Shown piece after piece: positions 31,016 through 40,098 of a stretch of DNA of 64,000 nt. Where the stretch lies: positions 2,220,001 to 2,284,000 of the forward strand of contig NZ_CP120679.1 of the NCBI RefSeq assembly GCF_029537375.1, in the 5' to 3' direction. Source of the DNA: Bacillus sp. HSf4. Lineage in GTDB: Bacteria > Bacillota > Bacilli > Bacillales > Bacillaceae. Every line of letters starts with the position of its first letter. Positions within the stretch are counted from its first letter, which is position 1. The position numbers were made by a program, and so were the translations under genes. The notes under the pieces were generated by a model. It was not told where the DNA came from. It saw only the letters and a program-made list of their open reading frames with translations, and searched no databases.

Positions 31016-32296
31016 CTAGCTTTCCATCCCTTTTTGCACGGGTAATCTTTTTTCTTTTCTTGACCAGATGACGGCCGGGATCAGCAAAAGGGATAAAAAT
31101 CCGCCGGCCAAGGACAGTCCTGCATAGCTGGAATTGGCGACAACCATTCCAGATAGCGCACCGCCTGAAGCGCCTGCCAGTGCTACAAATACATCCAATG
31201 AACCTTGAATCTTAGCGCGTGTTGAAGGTTCGGCCGAATCGACAATCTGTGCGGTTCCGCTAATAAGGCCAAAATTCCAGCCCAATCCAAGTAAAGAAAG
31301 AGCTGTGACTAATAGAATCATAGAATCATCCGCCAGCGCCGCAGTTATTCCCGCCATTAGCAATGTCAGGCCGGAAGTAATACTCATCGCCGTTCGGCCG
31401 ATTTTATCAACGAGAATACCGGTGAAAAGCGAAGGGAGATACATGGCCCCAATGTGAAAACCAATGACAACACCTACCTCCCTTAAGCTGTGTCCATGAT
31501 GCTGCATATGGACCGGCGTCATCGTCATGATAGCCACCATCACCATTTGTGTCAAAATCATCACTGTCGCACCGATCGCAATTCCTTTTCTGTTGACAGG
31601 CTGACCGGCTGACTCAGCATCCGTTTGATTCTCCTTTTCCAAAAGGCTTGCAATCTTCAGCGGGTCAGGACGCAGCATCATAAAAAGAATCAGTCCTGCT
31701 AAGATAAAGGCTGCCGCTGCTAAAATAAACGGCCCCGCAAGTTGCGGCACGCCGATCGAAAGAGCAAATCGCCCCATGATATCGACCAAATTGGGACCGG
31801 AAACCGCCCCGAACGTCGTCATCACCATCGTCACGCTGACGGCAGTCGCACGCTGTTTTCGATTGGCCAAGTCGGTCCCGGCATAGCGGGCTTGTAAATT
31901 CGCAGCTGTACCTGCGCCATAAATCAAGAGTGAAGCAAATAATAGAAAAACACTGTTTATCATTGCGGAAAGCACAACACCAACAGCACCGATTCCGCCT
32001 GTTATAAAACCAGCTGCAAGTCCGGTGCGCCGTCCATACCGCTGTGACAGCCTCCCTACAATAAAAGCCGCTCCCGCCGACCCGAGCGTCAATAACGCGG
32101 ACGGCACCCCTGCGTAAGCATCAGTCCCCAGCATCTGTTGAGCCATAAGGGCGCCTACCGTAATTCCGGCTGCCAGGCCGGCACCCCCGAAAATTTGTGA
32201 AATACTCACAATTATTAAGACCCGTCGATATAATGCTTTTCGTTTTTCTGGAGAATGGATGTCACTTCTTGTTGACTCATCCGAATAATCCGTCAT
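31016..32296 (-). CDS. Major facilitator superfamily transporter
   Basis: The product is a 426-residue permease with 12 predicted helices. The loop after the second helix is GRLSQRYGRRTGLAAGFITG, a clear MFS motif A, and a related GILVDKIGRTAMS occurs in the second half. Helices 1-6 and 7-12 are joined by a polar loop (LEKENQTDAESAGQPVNRKG). The substrate is unknown; efflux is likely. The gene is single, between the YjcZ terminator and a hydrolase gene on the same strand. Confidence 0.9.
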   Translation of the reverse strand: MTDYSDESTRSDIHSPEKRKALYRRVLIIVSISQIFGGAGLAAGITVGALMAQQMLGTDAYAGVPSALLTLGSAGAAFIVGRLSQRYGRRTGLAAGFITGGIGAVGVVLSAMINSVFLLFASLLIYGAGTAANLQARYAGTDLANRKQRATAVSVTMVMTTFGAVSGPNLVDIMGRFALSIGVPQLAGPFILAAAAFILAGLILFMMLRPDPLKIASLLEKENQTDAESAGQPVNRKGIAIGATVMILTQMVMVAIMTMTPVHMQHHGHSLREVGVVIGFHIGAMYLPSLFTGILVDKIGRTAMSITSGLTLLMAGITAALADDSMILLVTALSLLGLGWNFGLISGTAQIVDSAEPSTRAKIQGSLDVFVALAGASGGALSGMVVANSSYAGLSLAGGFLSLLLIPAVIWSRKEKRLPVQKGMES

Positions 32297-32421
32297 TTAT
32301 AGACTCCTTCTTCTGCAAATGTTCGTCCCTGAATTTGCAAATTGATTGAATAGTTGAATTTTAATTCCAATGATTTCATTCGTCAACAAATCTTTTTTGG
32401 CAGCGGAATATTTCTTGATGA

Positions 32422-33273
32422 TCAAACAAGCTCCCAGCCGTTCCGAGAGCCGGCTCCGTTTTCCTGTGATTGAATGCCACTGCGCCTAGGCAAATCAATA
32501 AATTGGCTCAATATTCGGTTGAACCTGTCACGCTCCTCCCAGAACAGACCGTGACCGCTATAATGAAACGGGATAAGCTGTGAGTTTCTTATGTTTTGAT
32601 TCAGTTGTTGAGCTTGTGAAAATGGAATCACTTTATCGTGTATGCCGTGAACGATTAAAGTGGGAGCTGATATTTTGGAAAGGTCGGTATACAGATTCTC
32701 GTCCCGCAGAAGATTGATGACAGCCTCGGTCGACCAGCCCGCCGCCTCCAGACCCAACCTGAAAAACCAGTCAGAAAACGGTTCTGTTATATACTGAAAG
32801 AAAAAGGTTTCGGTTATGCCCCGCATCATCTTAGGCCGGTCGTGCGCCGCTTCCTTAAGCAATCGATCGGCAGTCTCTGCTGTAAAACCTATAGGAGCCG
32901 CAGCGTCGATCAGAACAAGCTTTGATACTCCTTCACCGCTGTATCGGGACATATAGCGGATCGCGATGGCGCCGCCAGTAGAATGGCCAACGAGTATGAA
33001 ACGGTCTAATCGAAGAGACCTGATTACGGCATGGATGTCATCGGCCAAACGGTTATAATGATAGCCGTCAAAAGGCTTATCCGATTGGCCAAACCCTCTC
33101 CAGTCAATCCCTATGCAGCGATAACCCATCCTGGGAAGAACCTTGAACTGATACTCAAACTGTTTATGGCTCAACGGCCAGCCATGTAAAAAAACAATCG
33201 TCTTTCCGCCTTTAGGATTTAGATCCTCCGCATATAATTTGACCCCCGGCTCTGCGTTCACAAAGTATCCCAC
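32422..33273 (-). CDS. Alpha/beta hydrolase (non-haem chloroperoxidase-like)
   Basis: The product is a 283-residue alpha/beta-hydrolase-fold enzyme. The oxyanion region is FLHGWPLSHKQF, the nucleophile elbow GHSTGG (Ser at about residue 97), the acidic residue is in IVHGIHDKVIPFSQ and the His in HYSGHGLFWEERDRF. The pattern is closest to cofactor-free haloperoxidases and esterases. The GTG at 33273 stands 7 bases after GGAGG; the upstream ATG would translate the ribosome binding site. It lies 125 bases upstream of the MFS gene on the same strand. Confidence 0.9.
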   Translation of the reverse strand: MGYFVNAEPGVKLYAEDLNPKGGKTIVFLHGWPLSHKQFEYQFKVLPRMGYRCIGIDWRGFGQSDKPFDGYHYNRLADDIHAVIRSLRLDRFILVGHSTGGAIAIRYMSRYSGEGVSKLVLIDAAAPIGFTAETADRLLKEAAHDRPKMMRGITETFFFQYITEPFSDWFFRLGLEAAGWSTEAVINLLRDENLYTDLSKISAPTLIVHGIHDKVIPFSQAQQLNQNIRNSQLIPFHYSGHGLFWEERDRFNRILSQFIDLPRRSGIQSQENGAGSRNGWELV

Positions 33274-33424
33274 GTCATTTCCTCCATTAAAGTTGTTTAT
33301 CATTAAGATACTCGTTCAGCCAAACATAGGTGAATGTTCCCCTGCTCTCTGCCGATGGGCGAACAAAGAATCTCCGTAAATGTTTCAGGGTACACTATAT
33401 GGTATCATTCGGAGGTGATTCCCC

Positions 33425-33916
33425 TTGAAAATATTGAAATGTTTAGGGATCTGGCTCACTCTCATATGCCTTCATCCGGAAACGATGATGGCGCAAACCA
33501 TATCCTATCCGTGCAGCGTTGTTCTTCATCCTGTTCAAGGCATTCAAAATGCCAAAGGCACAGCTTTGATCACGAAAGTGAAAAAGCCGTATGACGATAC
33601 GCCGGCAAGTCCTGTCAGAGAGCGGCAGAGCGTTGGTATTTATGCTGATTGGCTTCCGGAGCCATCTTCCTTTGGAGATTATGATCGATATGTAGGGTTC
33701 GCCCAGATCCCCGGCGTCATCAGCTGGCAATTTAAGATGTATCAAGTGAAGGAAGACACGCCAAGCTGGGTCGGCGGCAGTCCTTGGGTCGGCAAATTCG
33801 ATGAAATCTCTTCTGATCTTACTGACAATACACGGGTGGAAGTGCGCCTTTTTCAGTCAAAAACGCAAAAGCTTGGACGGGCTGTGCTGCAAAACAATTT
33901 GTCGGGATGCCGGTAA
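33425..33916 (+). CDS. Small secreted protein of unknown function
   Basis: The product is 163 residues with a likely signal peptide (MKILKCLGIWLTLICLHPET, cleaved after MMAQ or nearby). The mature part is beta-rich and Trp-containing (IYADWLPEPSSFGDYDRYVG; DTPSWVGGSPWVGKFDEISS) and ends with a Cys (NLSGCR) that may pair with the Cys in SYPCSVV. The TTG start follows GGAGGTGAT. A terminator follows at 33947. I recognise no family. Confidence 0.7.
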   Translation: MKILKCLGIWLTLICLHPETMMAQTISYPCSVVLHPVQGIQNAKGTALITKVKKPYDDTPASPVRERQSVGIYADWLPEPSSFGDYDRYVGFAQIPGVISWQFKMYQVKEDTPSWVGGSPWVGKFDEISSDLTDNTRVEVRLFQSKTQKLGRAVLQNNLSGCR

Positions 33917-33946
33917 GCTGGTCAATCATACCATTCAGAAAAAAGC

Positions 33947-33986
33947 GGCCATAAAAGCGCGACCAAGACGCTTATATGGCCTTTTT
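33947..33986 (+). terminator. Terminator of the secreted-protein gene
   Basis: A 13-bp stem (GGCCATAAAAGCG/CGCTTATATGGCC with one mismatch) is followed by TTTTT. Confidence 0.8.
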
Positions 33987-34008
33987 GGCAGCTAATACAA
34001 GATGCCTT

Positions 34009-34248
34009 TTACCAATATTTCCTTCCATCGCAGCAAGGTTTACCACAGTAAGAGTGGTCGTACGAATCCTTTTGATAGCTTGAATAAGTGTGCGGATAGT
34101 AGTGAACATGCTCATATTTGTGATGGTCCACTTTTTTTGTATGCTGCGGATGAATATGAGGAACAATGGTTTTAGAGAATCTATGGTCCTCACAATAGTT
34201 TGTAGGGTGCACAATTGGCTTCATTACTCGCGTTTTGCAATCATACAT
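34009..34248 (-). CDS. cotD: Inner spore coat protein CotD
   Basis: The product is a 79-residue His-, Tyr- and Lys-rich protein. It shares with B. subtilis CotD the order PIVHPTNYCEDHRFSKTIVP, HIHPQHTKKVDHHKYEHVHY, YPHTYSS and the C-terminal GKPCCDG. CotD belongs to the inner coat and is expressed in the mother cell under sigma-K with SpoIIID and GerE. A sigma-K-type promoter is visible upstream at 34288-34315. Confidence 0.92.
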   Translation of the reverse strand: MYDCKTRVMKPIVHPTNYCEDHRFSKTIVPHIHPQHTKKVDHHKYEHVHYYPHTYSSYQKDSYDHSYCGKPCCDGRKYW

Positions 34249-34287
34249 TTATAAATTCTCCCTTCCTTTTGTTTCTATCTTCACTAT

Positions 34288-34315
34288 TAAACTATGATAG
34301 ACAGCAGAAACTTGT
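34288..34315 (-). promoter_or_regulatory. Sigma-K promoter of cotD
   Basis: On the minus strand AC, 17 bases, then CATAGTTTA match the AC-N16/17-CATANNNTA consensus fully, about 40 bases upstream of the cotD start. Confidence 0.65.
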
Positions 34316-34413
34316 ACTAATACAAAAAACTAAATTCGTTCATTAACACGCCTTTTTCTGAAGTTGTTCCATGCTATAATGACACAAAAAGAAAGATGGA
34401 AATGGAGTTGACA

Positions 34414-35040
34414 ATGGTGGATGCGGCAGCGATTTTTACTTTTTTGGGAGCGGCTGTGCTTTTGACGCTGATGCCCGGACCGGATAATCTGTTTGTGTTG
34501 GCGCAAAGCATTTCAAAGGGAAAATACGCGGGGATCTCAACTGCCTGCGGGCTTTGTACAGGCTTGATCGTCCATATAACCGCAGCTGCCGCCGGAATTT
34601 CGGCGGTTGTTTATCAATCGGCCCTGGCCTTCGCTTTTGTTAAATATGCCGGAGCCGCTTATTTATTGTTTTTGGCTTATCAATCTTTTCGGGAAAAACG
34701 TTCAGGATTCGATATTGATCGCCAAGACGCATTAAGCTGCGGGTCCTTATATCGAAAAGGTGTGATCATGAACCTCTTAAATCCAAAGGTTTCATTATTT
34801 TTTCTCGCTTTCCTCCCGCAATTTATTGTTGAAGGGTCCGGTTCCGCTGTGATCCAAATGCTTGTGTACGGAGTTGTATTTTTGCTTCAAGCGCTTGTCA
34901 TCTTTATCATGATCAGCATATTTGCGGAAAAAGTCGGGGAGTTTTTGCGCAGGAGGCCGGCCATGTCGCGAAAGATTCATTTGCTGCAGGGGTCGCTGTT
35001 TGCATTGATCGGACTGAAAATAGCGCTGAGCCAAAAATAG
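34414..35040 (+). CDS. LysE/RhtB-family amino acid exporter
   Basis: The product is a 208-residue membrane protein with six hydrophobic segments. The signature LLTLMPGPDNLFVLAQSISK (first helix), GISTACGLCTGLIVH and the mid-protein KGVIMNLLNPKVSLFFLAFL are typical of LysE/RhtB exporters, which export amino acids such as threonine or homoserine; the substrate here is unknown. The ATG at 34414 follows TGGAG; a start at 34396 after GAAAG is also possible and would add 6 residues. A terminator follows. Confidence 0.88.
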   Translation: MVDAAAIFTFLGAAVLLTLMPGPDNLFVLAQSISKGKYAGISTACGLCTGLIVHITAAAAGISAVVYQSALAFAFVKYAGAAYLLFLAYQSFREKRSGFDIDRQDALSCGSLYRKGVIMNLLNPKVSLFFLAFLPQFIVEGSGSAVIQMLVYGVVFLLQALVIFIMISIFAEKVGEFLRRRPAMSRKIHLLQGSLFALIGLKIALSQK

Positions 35041-35054
35041 GTCATCAGCAAAAT

Positions 35055-35086
35055 AAGCGTGCAGTCTCATCCGGCTGCACGCTTTT
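35055..35086 (+). terminator. Terminator of the LysE-type gene
   Basis: A perfect 10-bp inverted repeat (AAGCGTGCAG/CTGCACGCTT) with a 10-base loop, followed by TTCAT. Confidence 0.7.
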
Positions 35087-35119
35087 CATAATGATAAAGC
35101 TTATGAAACGTTTCCAGCC

Positions 35120-35420
35120 TCTTAAAGCCCGTTGCCTCAGGCCGCTATCGCTTTTATTGGTCCATTTGGCTCCAATCACTTAAATGAAAGACCATGACTT
35201 TATCTTGTTGTTCCGCGGCATAAAAAAATTTTGACGAATCCGCTTCGATTCGCGTTTTGAACGACGGCTTCTTTCATGAGGCTGGAGCCCATAGAACATT
35301 GAAGTTGACAGCAGCCGCACTTGGCTTTTGACTTTCCGTCTCGGCCGTTTCCGTGTAGACAGAAGATGCCGTAACTGAAGTGCAGACTATCAAGTAAGCG
35401 TTTTCTTTTCGTTTATGAGC
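35120..35420 (-). pseudogene. Decayed paralogue of the secreted protein at 58470
   Basis: On the minus strand the segment reads MKEAVVQNANRSGFVK, then after a frame change FYAAEQQDKVMVFHLSDWSQ to a stop. This parallels IRDAIVQSNNRSGFVK and FYSAGQRYNVMVFNLSQGY of the intact gene at 58470-59000. A preceding frame gives a signal-peptide-like AYLIVCTSVTASSVYTETAE. At least two frameshifts and a lost C-terminal third show that it is a pseudogene. Confidence 0.6.
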
Positions 35421-35424
35421 TCCT

Positions 35425-35702
35425 CACATCATTTGTAAAACAGAGTGTCAATTCAATAGACAAAGGTGGAACAGTGCCGAATCAAGCCAGGTTTGTTTCC
35501 CCCCTTTCTCTTGGCTTCTAGTATACAGGTTTTTCGGTGCGGAATAATGATGCAAACCATTGATTTTCCCATCAATCCAAATCATCACAATCAGTCTCTG
35601 CCAATCCGGCAGATGGTAAAAACCGATCAGTCAAACGACAAATACGAGTCTTTTTTAATGGAATGAACCATTTTAGCACCGACTACTGACTCCTTGCATT
35701 TA
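35425..35702. other. Intergenic stretch before the S14 gene
   Basis: No supported gene. A short plus-strand frame at 35466-35666 has no ribosome binding site or protein-like sequence. Confidence 0.45.
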
Positions 35703-35731
35703 TTTACAAAACCAAAGAAATTTGTTATAAT
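35703..35731 (+). promoter_or_regulatory. Sigma-A promoter of the S14 gene
   Basis: TTTACA and TATAAT are exactly 17 bases apart, about 70 bases before the start codon. No Zur-box palindrome was found nearby. Confidence 0.75.
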
Positions 35732-35799
35732 AAATAGATTGTTTCAAGAAATCAAATGCCTTTATTGATATATATAAACAAGCTAAGGAGGGTTATATA

Positions 35800-35985
35800 A
35801 TGGCTAAAACAGCAATGATCGTCAAACAAAAACGAGATCAAAAATTTAAAGTGCGCGAATACACACGTTGTGAACGCTGCGGCAGACCTCATTCTGTGAT
35901 TCGCAAGTTTAAGCTTTGCCGAATTTGCTTCCGTGAACTGGCCTATAAGGGTCAGATTCCCGGCGTGAAAAAAGCAAGCTGGTAA
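35800..35985 (+). CDS. rpsN: 30S ribosomal protein S14, zinc-binding type, stand-alone copy
   Basis: The product is a 61-residue type Z S14 protein with the four zinc-ligand Cys in [11 protein letters not shown] and [11 protein letters not shown]. The C-terminal 40 residues follow standard RpsN, whereas the first 20 ([20 protein letters not shown]) are divergent. The main rpsN of Bacillus lies in the large ribosomal protein operon, far from the yoc region, so this monocistronic gene with its own strong promoter and terminator is probably an extra copy. The ATG follows AAGGAGG. Confidence 0.9.
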   Translation: MAKTAMIVKQKRDQKFKVREYTRCERCGRPHSVIRKFKLCRICFRELAYKGQIPGVKKASW

Positions 35986-35994
35986 TACGGATTC

Positions 35995-36024
35995 GCCGGC
36001 CTTTGATTGAAGGCCGGCTTTTTT
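35995..36024 (+). terminator. Terminator of the S14 gene
   Basis: A perfect 9-bp GC-rich stem (GCCGGCCTT/AAGGCCGGC) with a 6-base loop, followed by TTTTTT. Confidence 0.9.
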
Positions 36025-36044
36025 GTGCCTGTGAAAGGCTCCCC

Positions 36045-38717
36045 TTATGATTTCCCAGCGTCTTTTTCTAATATTTGCACAAAGCCGTTTGTTCCATCCA
36101 CCCGGATATACGCTCCGTCTTTGATGATGTCAGTTGCTTTATCAATGCCAACGACAGCCGGAATTCCGTACTCCCTGGCAACGACTGAGCCATGAGTCAT
36201 CATTCCGCCGACTTCGGTAATCAGCCCGACTGCTGAGGTAAAAAGCGGCGTCCAGCCGGGATCGGTATATGGAGCGACCAAAATTTCGCCGGGATTGAGC
36301 TTTGCCTCCTCCGGTCTGGTGATGACCCTGGCTTTTCCTTCGATCACGCCGGCGGATACCGGGGTGCCCGCAAGTGCTCCTTCAGGGCTTTTCAGATTGT
36401 GCAGTTTTCCCGTCACGACCTCTCCCTCACTTGTCATCACACGGGGAGATTTCAGCTTTTGATTTTGCTGGTGCTGTTTTTTTCTTTCTGTTAATAGAGC
36501 TTGAACAGATTCGATGTCGCGGTCTTCCAGCAAAGTGATGATTTCTTCCATGGTCAGATAAAACACATCGGCTTCACAGGTCAGGACTCCTTTTTCGACG
36601 AGGCTTCCGGCTTCTTTTAAAATAGCTTTTTTATAGAGAAATAGAAGCTTCACCAATGCGAACTTATGATGTTCGCGCATCCCCATCAAACTGCGATATA
36701 CACGAACAAGCCGCGCCGCTTGTCTTTTTTCAAGAAAACGAAATTGTGAAATGATTTCCCTTCCCGCCTGTTCGGCCTCTCTTTCGCCTTGCTTGAACTT
36801 TTTCCTGTGATCTCCTGCGGCGGCTGTTTGGATGTTGCTGAGGATCGATGGCGCGAGCTGGACAGGGTCTTCAGACCATCTCCTTTTCGTGATATCGATT
36901 TCACCGACACACCTCATCCCGTACTGTTCAAGAAAGCGATCCAATGCTTGTTTGAACTCCGCACCTCCGGCTACCTTCTCCAATCCTCCGGCGAAATTGC
37001 TGCTGTCGGCTTTTCGCAAATAACGGACCACTTCGGGGTGCCGTCTCGCTTGATCAGAAAGATCCCCCAGCGCAAGCCCCATTTCGGTCGTCACATTGTG
37101 AGGCAAAGATTTATACAATCTGCTTAACAAAGCGGCACTTTGTTCATCACCGACTTTGTTTTTCAGCTTTTTTTCAAGGAAGATGGCTGCAATCATTCCG
37201 GTCAACACATAAACTGCGACTTTTAAAACCACCCCGGGAATCATCTTGTCCAACTCCCCCCGAATCAGGCGAATCGTCTCTGCACCGGACGTCCGGCTTA
37301 GTTTTTCCTCCGTTTCTTTAACGGTATGATCAACAAACGAGCGGGCCCGCTTTTCAGCCTTTCCCGGATCTTTTATCAGCAGGTTGCAGGCCGCTTTGAA
37401 AGCGACCGGTATCATGATCGGCGCCAATTGTTTGGCTGCTTTGAACTTGCCGCTTACTCTTGCAGGTGGATAGTCGGCATGTCCGCGCTTGACGACTTCC
37501 GACACAGCCGATGCCATCAGCTGATCCATGCCGTTCAGGACTTTCAGCACCCGTTTTCTCACAAATTTTATGGAAAGAGCGCCTGTTATATCGGCAAAGG
37601 CCCTTCCTCCCGCCTCGTGTACAATGGATGGATCCGCCGGATTCTGCTTTAAAAAATCGGGAATGCGGCTGATGACGGATATCCCCAGAGGCTTCATCGG
37701 ATCGGTCATCATTTGGATATAGCCGAAATTAATCAAGATGTGCAGTCTATCATCCGAAAATGCCGGCACCGGATATAACGATGTGATTGGCCGGCTTTGA
37801 AGAATGTAAAACCTGCCGCCCTTAAAAGCCCATTCAACGTCCTGCTCCATGCCGTAATGCGTTTCGATTTTTTGCCCCAGCTTTGCCAGCTCGCAAATGC
37901 GATCATCAGGCAAAGCCTGCAGTGCTTGTTTTTCCGGGGGAAGCTTTTTCGTGACAGTGCCGCCTTCCGGTTTCGACCAGATCGCCGCCTCTTTTGTTGA
38001 AATTTGTTTTTTGATGATTTCCCCTTCGCGCACTTGATACAAGTCGGCGCTCACCACGCCCGACACCAGCGCTTCCCCCAAGCCAAAGCTGGCATCGATG
38101 GAAATCGTTTTGCGGCGGCCTGTGATCGGATCAGCCGTAAACATGATGCCGGAGACGTCGGGAAATACCATCTCTTGCACGACAACGGCAAGAAAAACGC
38201 TGCGGTGATCAAAACCGTTTTTCACCCGGTAGGTAATCGCCCTGTCCGTGAATAATGAAGCCCAGCAGTTTTGAACAGCCTTGAGAAGCTGATCCTGTCC
38301 GTGTACATTCAGATAGGTGTCCTGCTGTCCGGCGAATGACGCCGTCGGCAAGTCTTCTGCTGTCGCACTGGAGCGGACGGCATAGGCTTTGTCACTGCCC
38401 GTTTGCTCAAAGGCCGTTAAAATCGCCGAGCGAATATCTTCAGGTACAGGCATGGCAGCCATGTGCGCGCGAATCTGTTTCCCTAAAAGACGGGTTCGCT
38501 CCAGCTCGTCAGCTTTTAGCGAATCCAGCTGATCGAACAAACGATCGATTTCCTTGTTGTTTTGAATGAATTTTCGGTAGGCAAATGTGGACACGCAAAA
38601 CCCGGGGGGAACGGGCAGACCCGCTTTCGTCATTTCCCCGAGATTTGCCCCTTTTCCCCCGGCGTAAGGCAAATCGGCTTTATCGATTTCGTGAAAATGA
38701 AGCACATATTTTTTCAT
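36045..38717 (-). CDS. rph: Rifamycin phosphotransferase (PEP-synthase-like)
   Basis: The product is 890 residues. The N-terminal ATP-binding domain (about 1-320) carries AGGKGANLGEMTKAGLPVPP and the pyruvate-phosphate-dikinase signatures AVRSSATAEDLPTASFAGQQ and QEMVFPDVSGIMFTADP. A long middle domain follows, in which rifamycin phosphotransferases bind the drug. The C-terminal swivelling domain holds the phosphate-carrying His842 in GGMMTHGSVVAREYGIPAVV. The enzyme transfers the beta-phosphate of ATP to rifampicin. No PEP-binding C-terminal barrel of true PEP synthase is present. The gene starts 12 bases after a YhgE/Pip-type membrane gene. Confidence 0.9.
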   Translation of the reverse strand: MKKYVLHFHEIDKADLPYAGGKGANLGEMTKAGLPVPPGFCVSTFAYRKFIQNNKEIDRLFDQLDSLKADELERTRLLGKQIRAHMAAMPVPEDIRSAILTAFEQTGSDKAYAVRSSATAEDLPTASFAGQQDTYLNVHGQDQLLKAVQNCWASLFTDRAITYRVKNGFDHRSVFLAVVVQEMVFPDVSGIMFTADPITGRRKTISIDASFGLGEALVSGVVSADLYQVREGEIIKKQISTKEAAIWSKPEGGTVTKKLPPEKQALQALPDDRICELAKLGQKIETHYGMEQDVEWAFKGGRFYILQSRPITSLYPVPAFSDDRLHILINFGYIQMMTDPMKPLGISVISRIPDFLKQNPADPSIVHEAGGRAFADITGALSIKFVRKRVLKVLNGMDQLMASAVSEVVKRGHADYPPARVSGKFKAAKQLAPIMIPVAFKAACNLLIKDPGKAEKRARSFVDHTVKETEEKLSRTSGAETIRLIRGELDKMIPGVVLKVAVYVLTGMIAAIFLEKKLKNKVGDEQSAALLSRLYKSLPHNVTTEMGLALGDLSDQARRHPEVVRYLRKADSSNFAGGLEKVAGGAEFKQALDRFLEQYGMRCVGEIDITKRRWSEDPVQLAPSILSNIQTAAAGDHRKKFKQGEREAEQAGREIISQFRFLEKRQAARLVRVYRSLMGMREHHKFALVKLLFLYKKAILKEAGSLVEKGVLTCEADVFYLTMEEIITLLEDRDIESVQALLTERKKQHQQNQKLKSPRVMTSEGEVVTGKLHNLKSPEGALAGTPVSAGVIEGKARVITRPEEAKLNPGEILVAPYTDPGWTPLFTSAVGLITEVGGMMTHGSVVAREYGIPAVVGIDKATDIIKDGAYIRVDGTNGFVQILEKDAGKS

Positions 38718-38729
38718 CCTCCCTCCTCC

Positions 38730-39917
38730 TTAAAACGATATCTTTTCTTCAGCTTCCTTGGACACAGCTTGCGGCTTTAAAGCCGCTGCCAGCAGAAGCA
38801 AAAAGCTCACGGTTCCGATCGCCAGCAATACTGTAACAGGCTGGTTCATGTCAAGGCCTTTGTCAAAAAAGAGGAGATCGCGCAGCCCCTCTGAGGCAAA
38901 CCGCATCGGCAGCCAGGAGTAGACCCAGTCGCGGTAAAAGGCTGACATCATTTCTGGAGCCAGCGTCAAAAGCGGGGTTCCAAAGAAGAAAAGAATGCCG
39001 AATATCCCGGCTCCGGAAAGTCCCACCCACGCTGTTACAGCGGCAATCATTAAATAGAATGAGAAGTAGCAGAGGGCGATAAACAATGCCGTCTCATGAA
39101 ATTGCGGGATGTTCATCCCCACCCACTCACCTGCGATCCATACAAGGCCATAGCCGCAGATGGCGGCAAGCACCGCACCGATCAATCCTTGAAGGAGCCG
39201 GGAAAAAAGCGCTTCTGTCCGCTTGAAAAACCGCAATTTCCTCACCTTGGCAAAAATGAGCAGCGCTCCTGCTATACTGGCCATCCAGAGCGGCTGAACC
39301 AATGACACCGGCGCGTTTCCATTAGCGCTGTTCGCTGAAATCTTGTTGACATTTTCAATGTCTTTTTCAATAGGCGCTGCCAGTAGAGATGCCTGTTCCG
39401 CGCTCAAGGCTGCACCACGCTTTTCAAGCGTTGTCAGCAGCTGTTCTCTGACTTGTTGATTGATGTGTTCGACGAGTTGATTCAACATTTGTCCAGCTGC
39501 ATTAGCGGCGATGGTGTTTGCCCCTTGATTGATCAAAATCTTCACTTTGGCTCCAGCCGGATGTGCTGTTTGTAGTGAAGACTGTTTTTGGCTGAAGTCT
39601 TTCGGAATGATGAGTGCAGCATAATACGTTTGATCGTTCAGTCCGTTCCGAGCGCTTTTTTCATTTTTGACATCGATCCACTTGACTGCTGCATCTTCAC
39701 CTGACGTTTCTTTTTTAATGTTGAGCGCGATCTCCGCTCCTCTATTCAGTTTTCCCCGGCCCGGCAATTCCGCTCCCTGATCTTCATTTACGATGGCGAT
39801 CGGCAGGTTTTTCGGCTCAGGATGGACGGATGGAATCAATGTGAGCGAAAAAATCAAAATCACCAATAGCACCACAAACGGGGCCAATAAAACCATTTTT
39901 TCTTTTAGTAATGTCAT
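38730..39917 (-). CDS. YhgE/Pip-family (ABC-2-like) membrane protein
   Basis: The product is a 395-residue membrane protein with one N-terminal helix (PFVVLLVILIFSLTLIPSVH), a large extracellular part (about 35-215, including IAIVNEDQGAELPGRGKLNR) and five or six C-terminal helices. This is the YhgE/Pip or SNG/ABC-2 layout of export-related proteins. The ATG at 39917 follows AAAGGAG; an earlier start would overlap that site. It forms an operon with rph, and a divergent TetR gene lies beyond a shared operator region, suggesting a drug-responsive unit. Confidence 0.88.
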   Translation of the reverse strand: MTLLKEKMVLLAPFVVLLVILIFSLTLIPSVHPEPKNLPIAIVNEDQGAELPGRGKLNRGAEIALNIKKETSGEDAAVKWIDVKNEKSARNGLNDQTYYAALIIPKDFSQKQSSLQTAHPAGAKVKILINQGANTIAANAAGQMLNQLVEHINQQVREQLLTTLEKRGAALSAEQASLLAAPIEKDIENVNKISANSANGNAPVSLVQPLWMASIAGALLIFAKVRKLRFFKRTEALFSRLLQGLIGAVLAAICGYGLVWIAGEWVGMNIPQFHETALFIALCYFSFYLMIAAVTAWVGLSGAGIFGILFFFGTPLLTLAPEMMSAFYRDWVYSWLPMRFASEGLRDLLFFDKGLDMNQPVTVLLAIGTVSFLLLLAAALKPQAVSKEAEEKISF

Positions 39918-39948
39918 GTCAAAGCTCCTTTGCTGAAACAATAATAAT

Positions 39949-39971
39949 GAACATGGTGTTGATTTATGTTC
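39949..39971. promoter_or_regulatory. Operator-like inverted repeat upstream of the yhgE-type gene
   Basis: GAACAT and ATGTTC form an inverted repeat with an 11-base centre, 31 bases upstream of the start. A further TGTTCA half-site lies at 39976-39981. Confidence 0.5.
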
Positions 39972-40027
39972 TTTGTGTTCATTATAATTGATTCGTAAGC
40001 AATCTCAATGCACAATCAAATGGGAAG

Positions 40028-40043
40028 TGTTCATTACTGAACA
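40028..40043. promoter_or_regulatory. Operator-like palindrome TGTTCA-N4-TGAACA
   Basis: A perfect 6-bp-arm palindrome, TGTTCATTACTGAACA, lies 55 bases upstream of the tetR start in the divergent region. It shares the TGTTC half-site with the repeat at 39949, so both are candidate sites for the TetR protein. Confidence 0.65.
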
Positions 40044-40098
40044 AAAAAATAAAAAATGTTGATTTTAAGGAAAATATCGTGGTGAAAGGCTGATCAAA

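Noticed and set aside
36045..38717. Classical phosphoenolpyruvate synthase
   Set aside because: The C-terminal PEP/pyruvate-binding barrel is absent and the His-domain sequence and domain order match rifamycin phosphotransferases.
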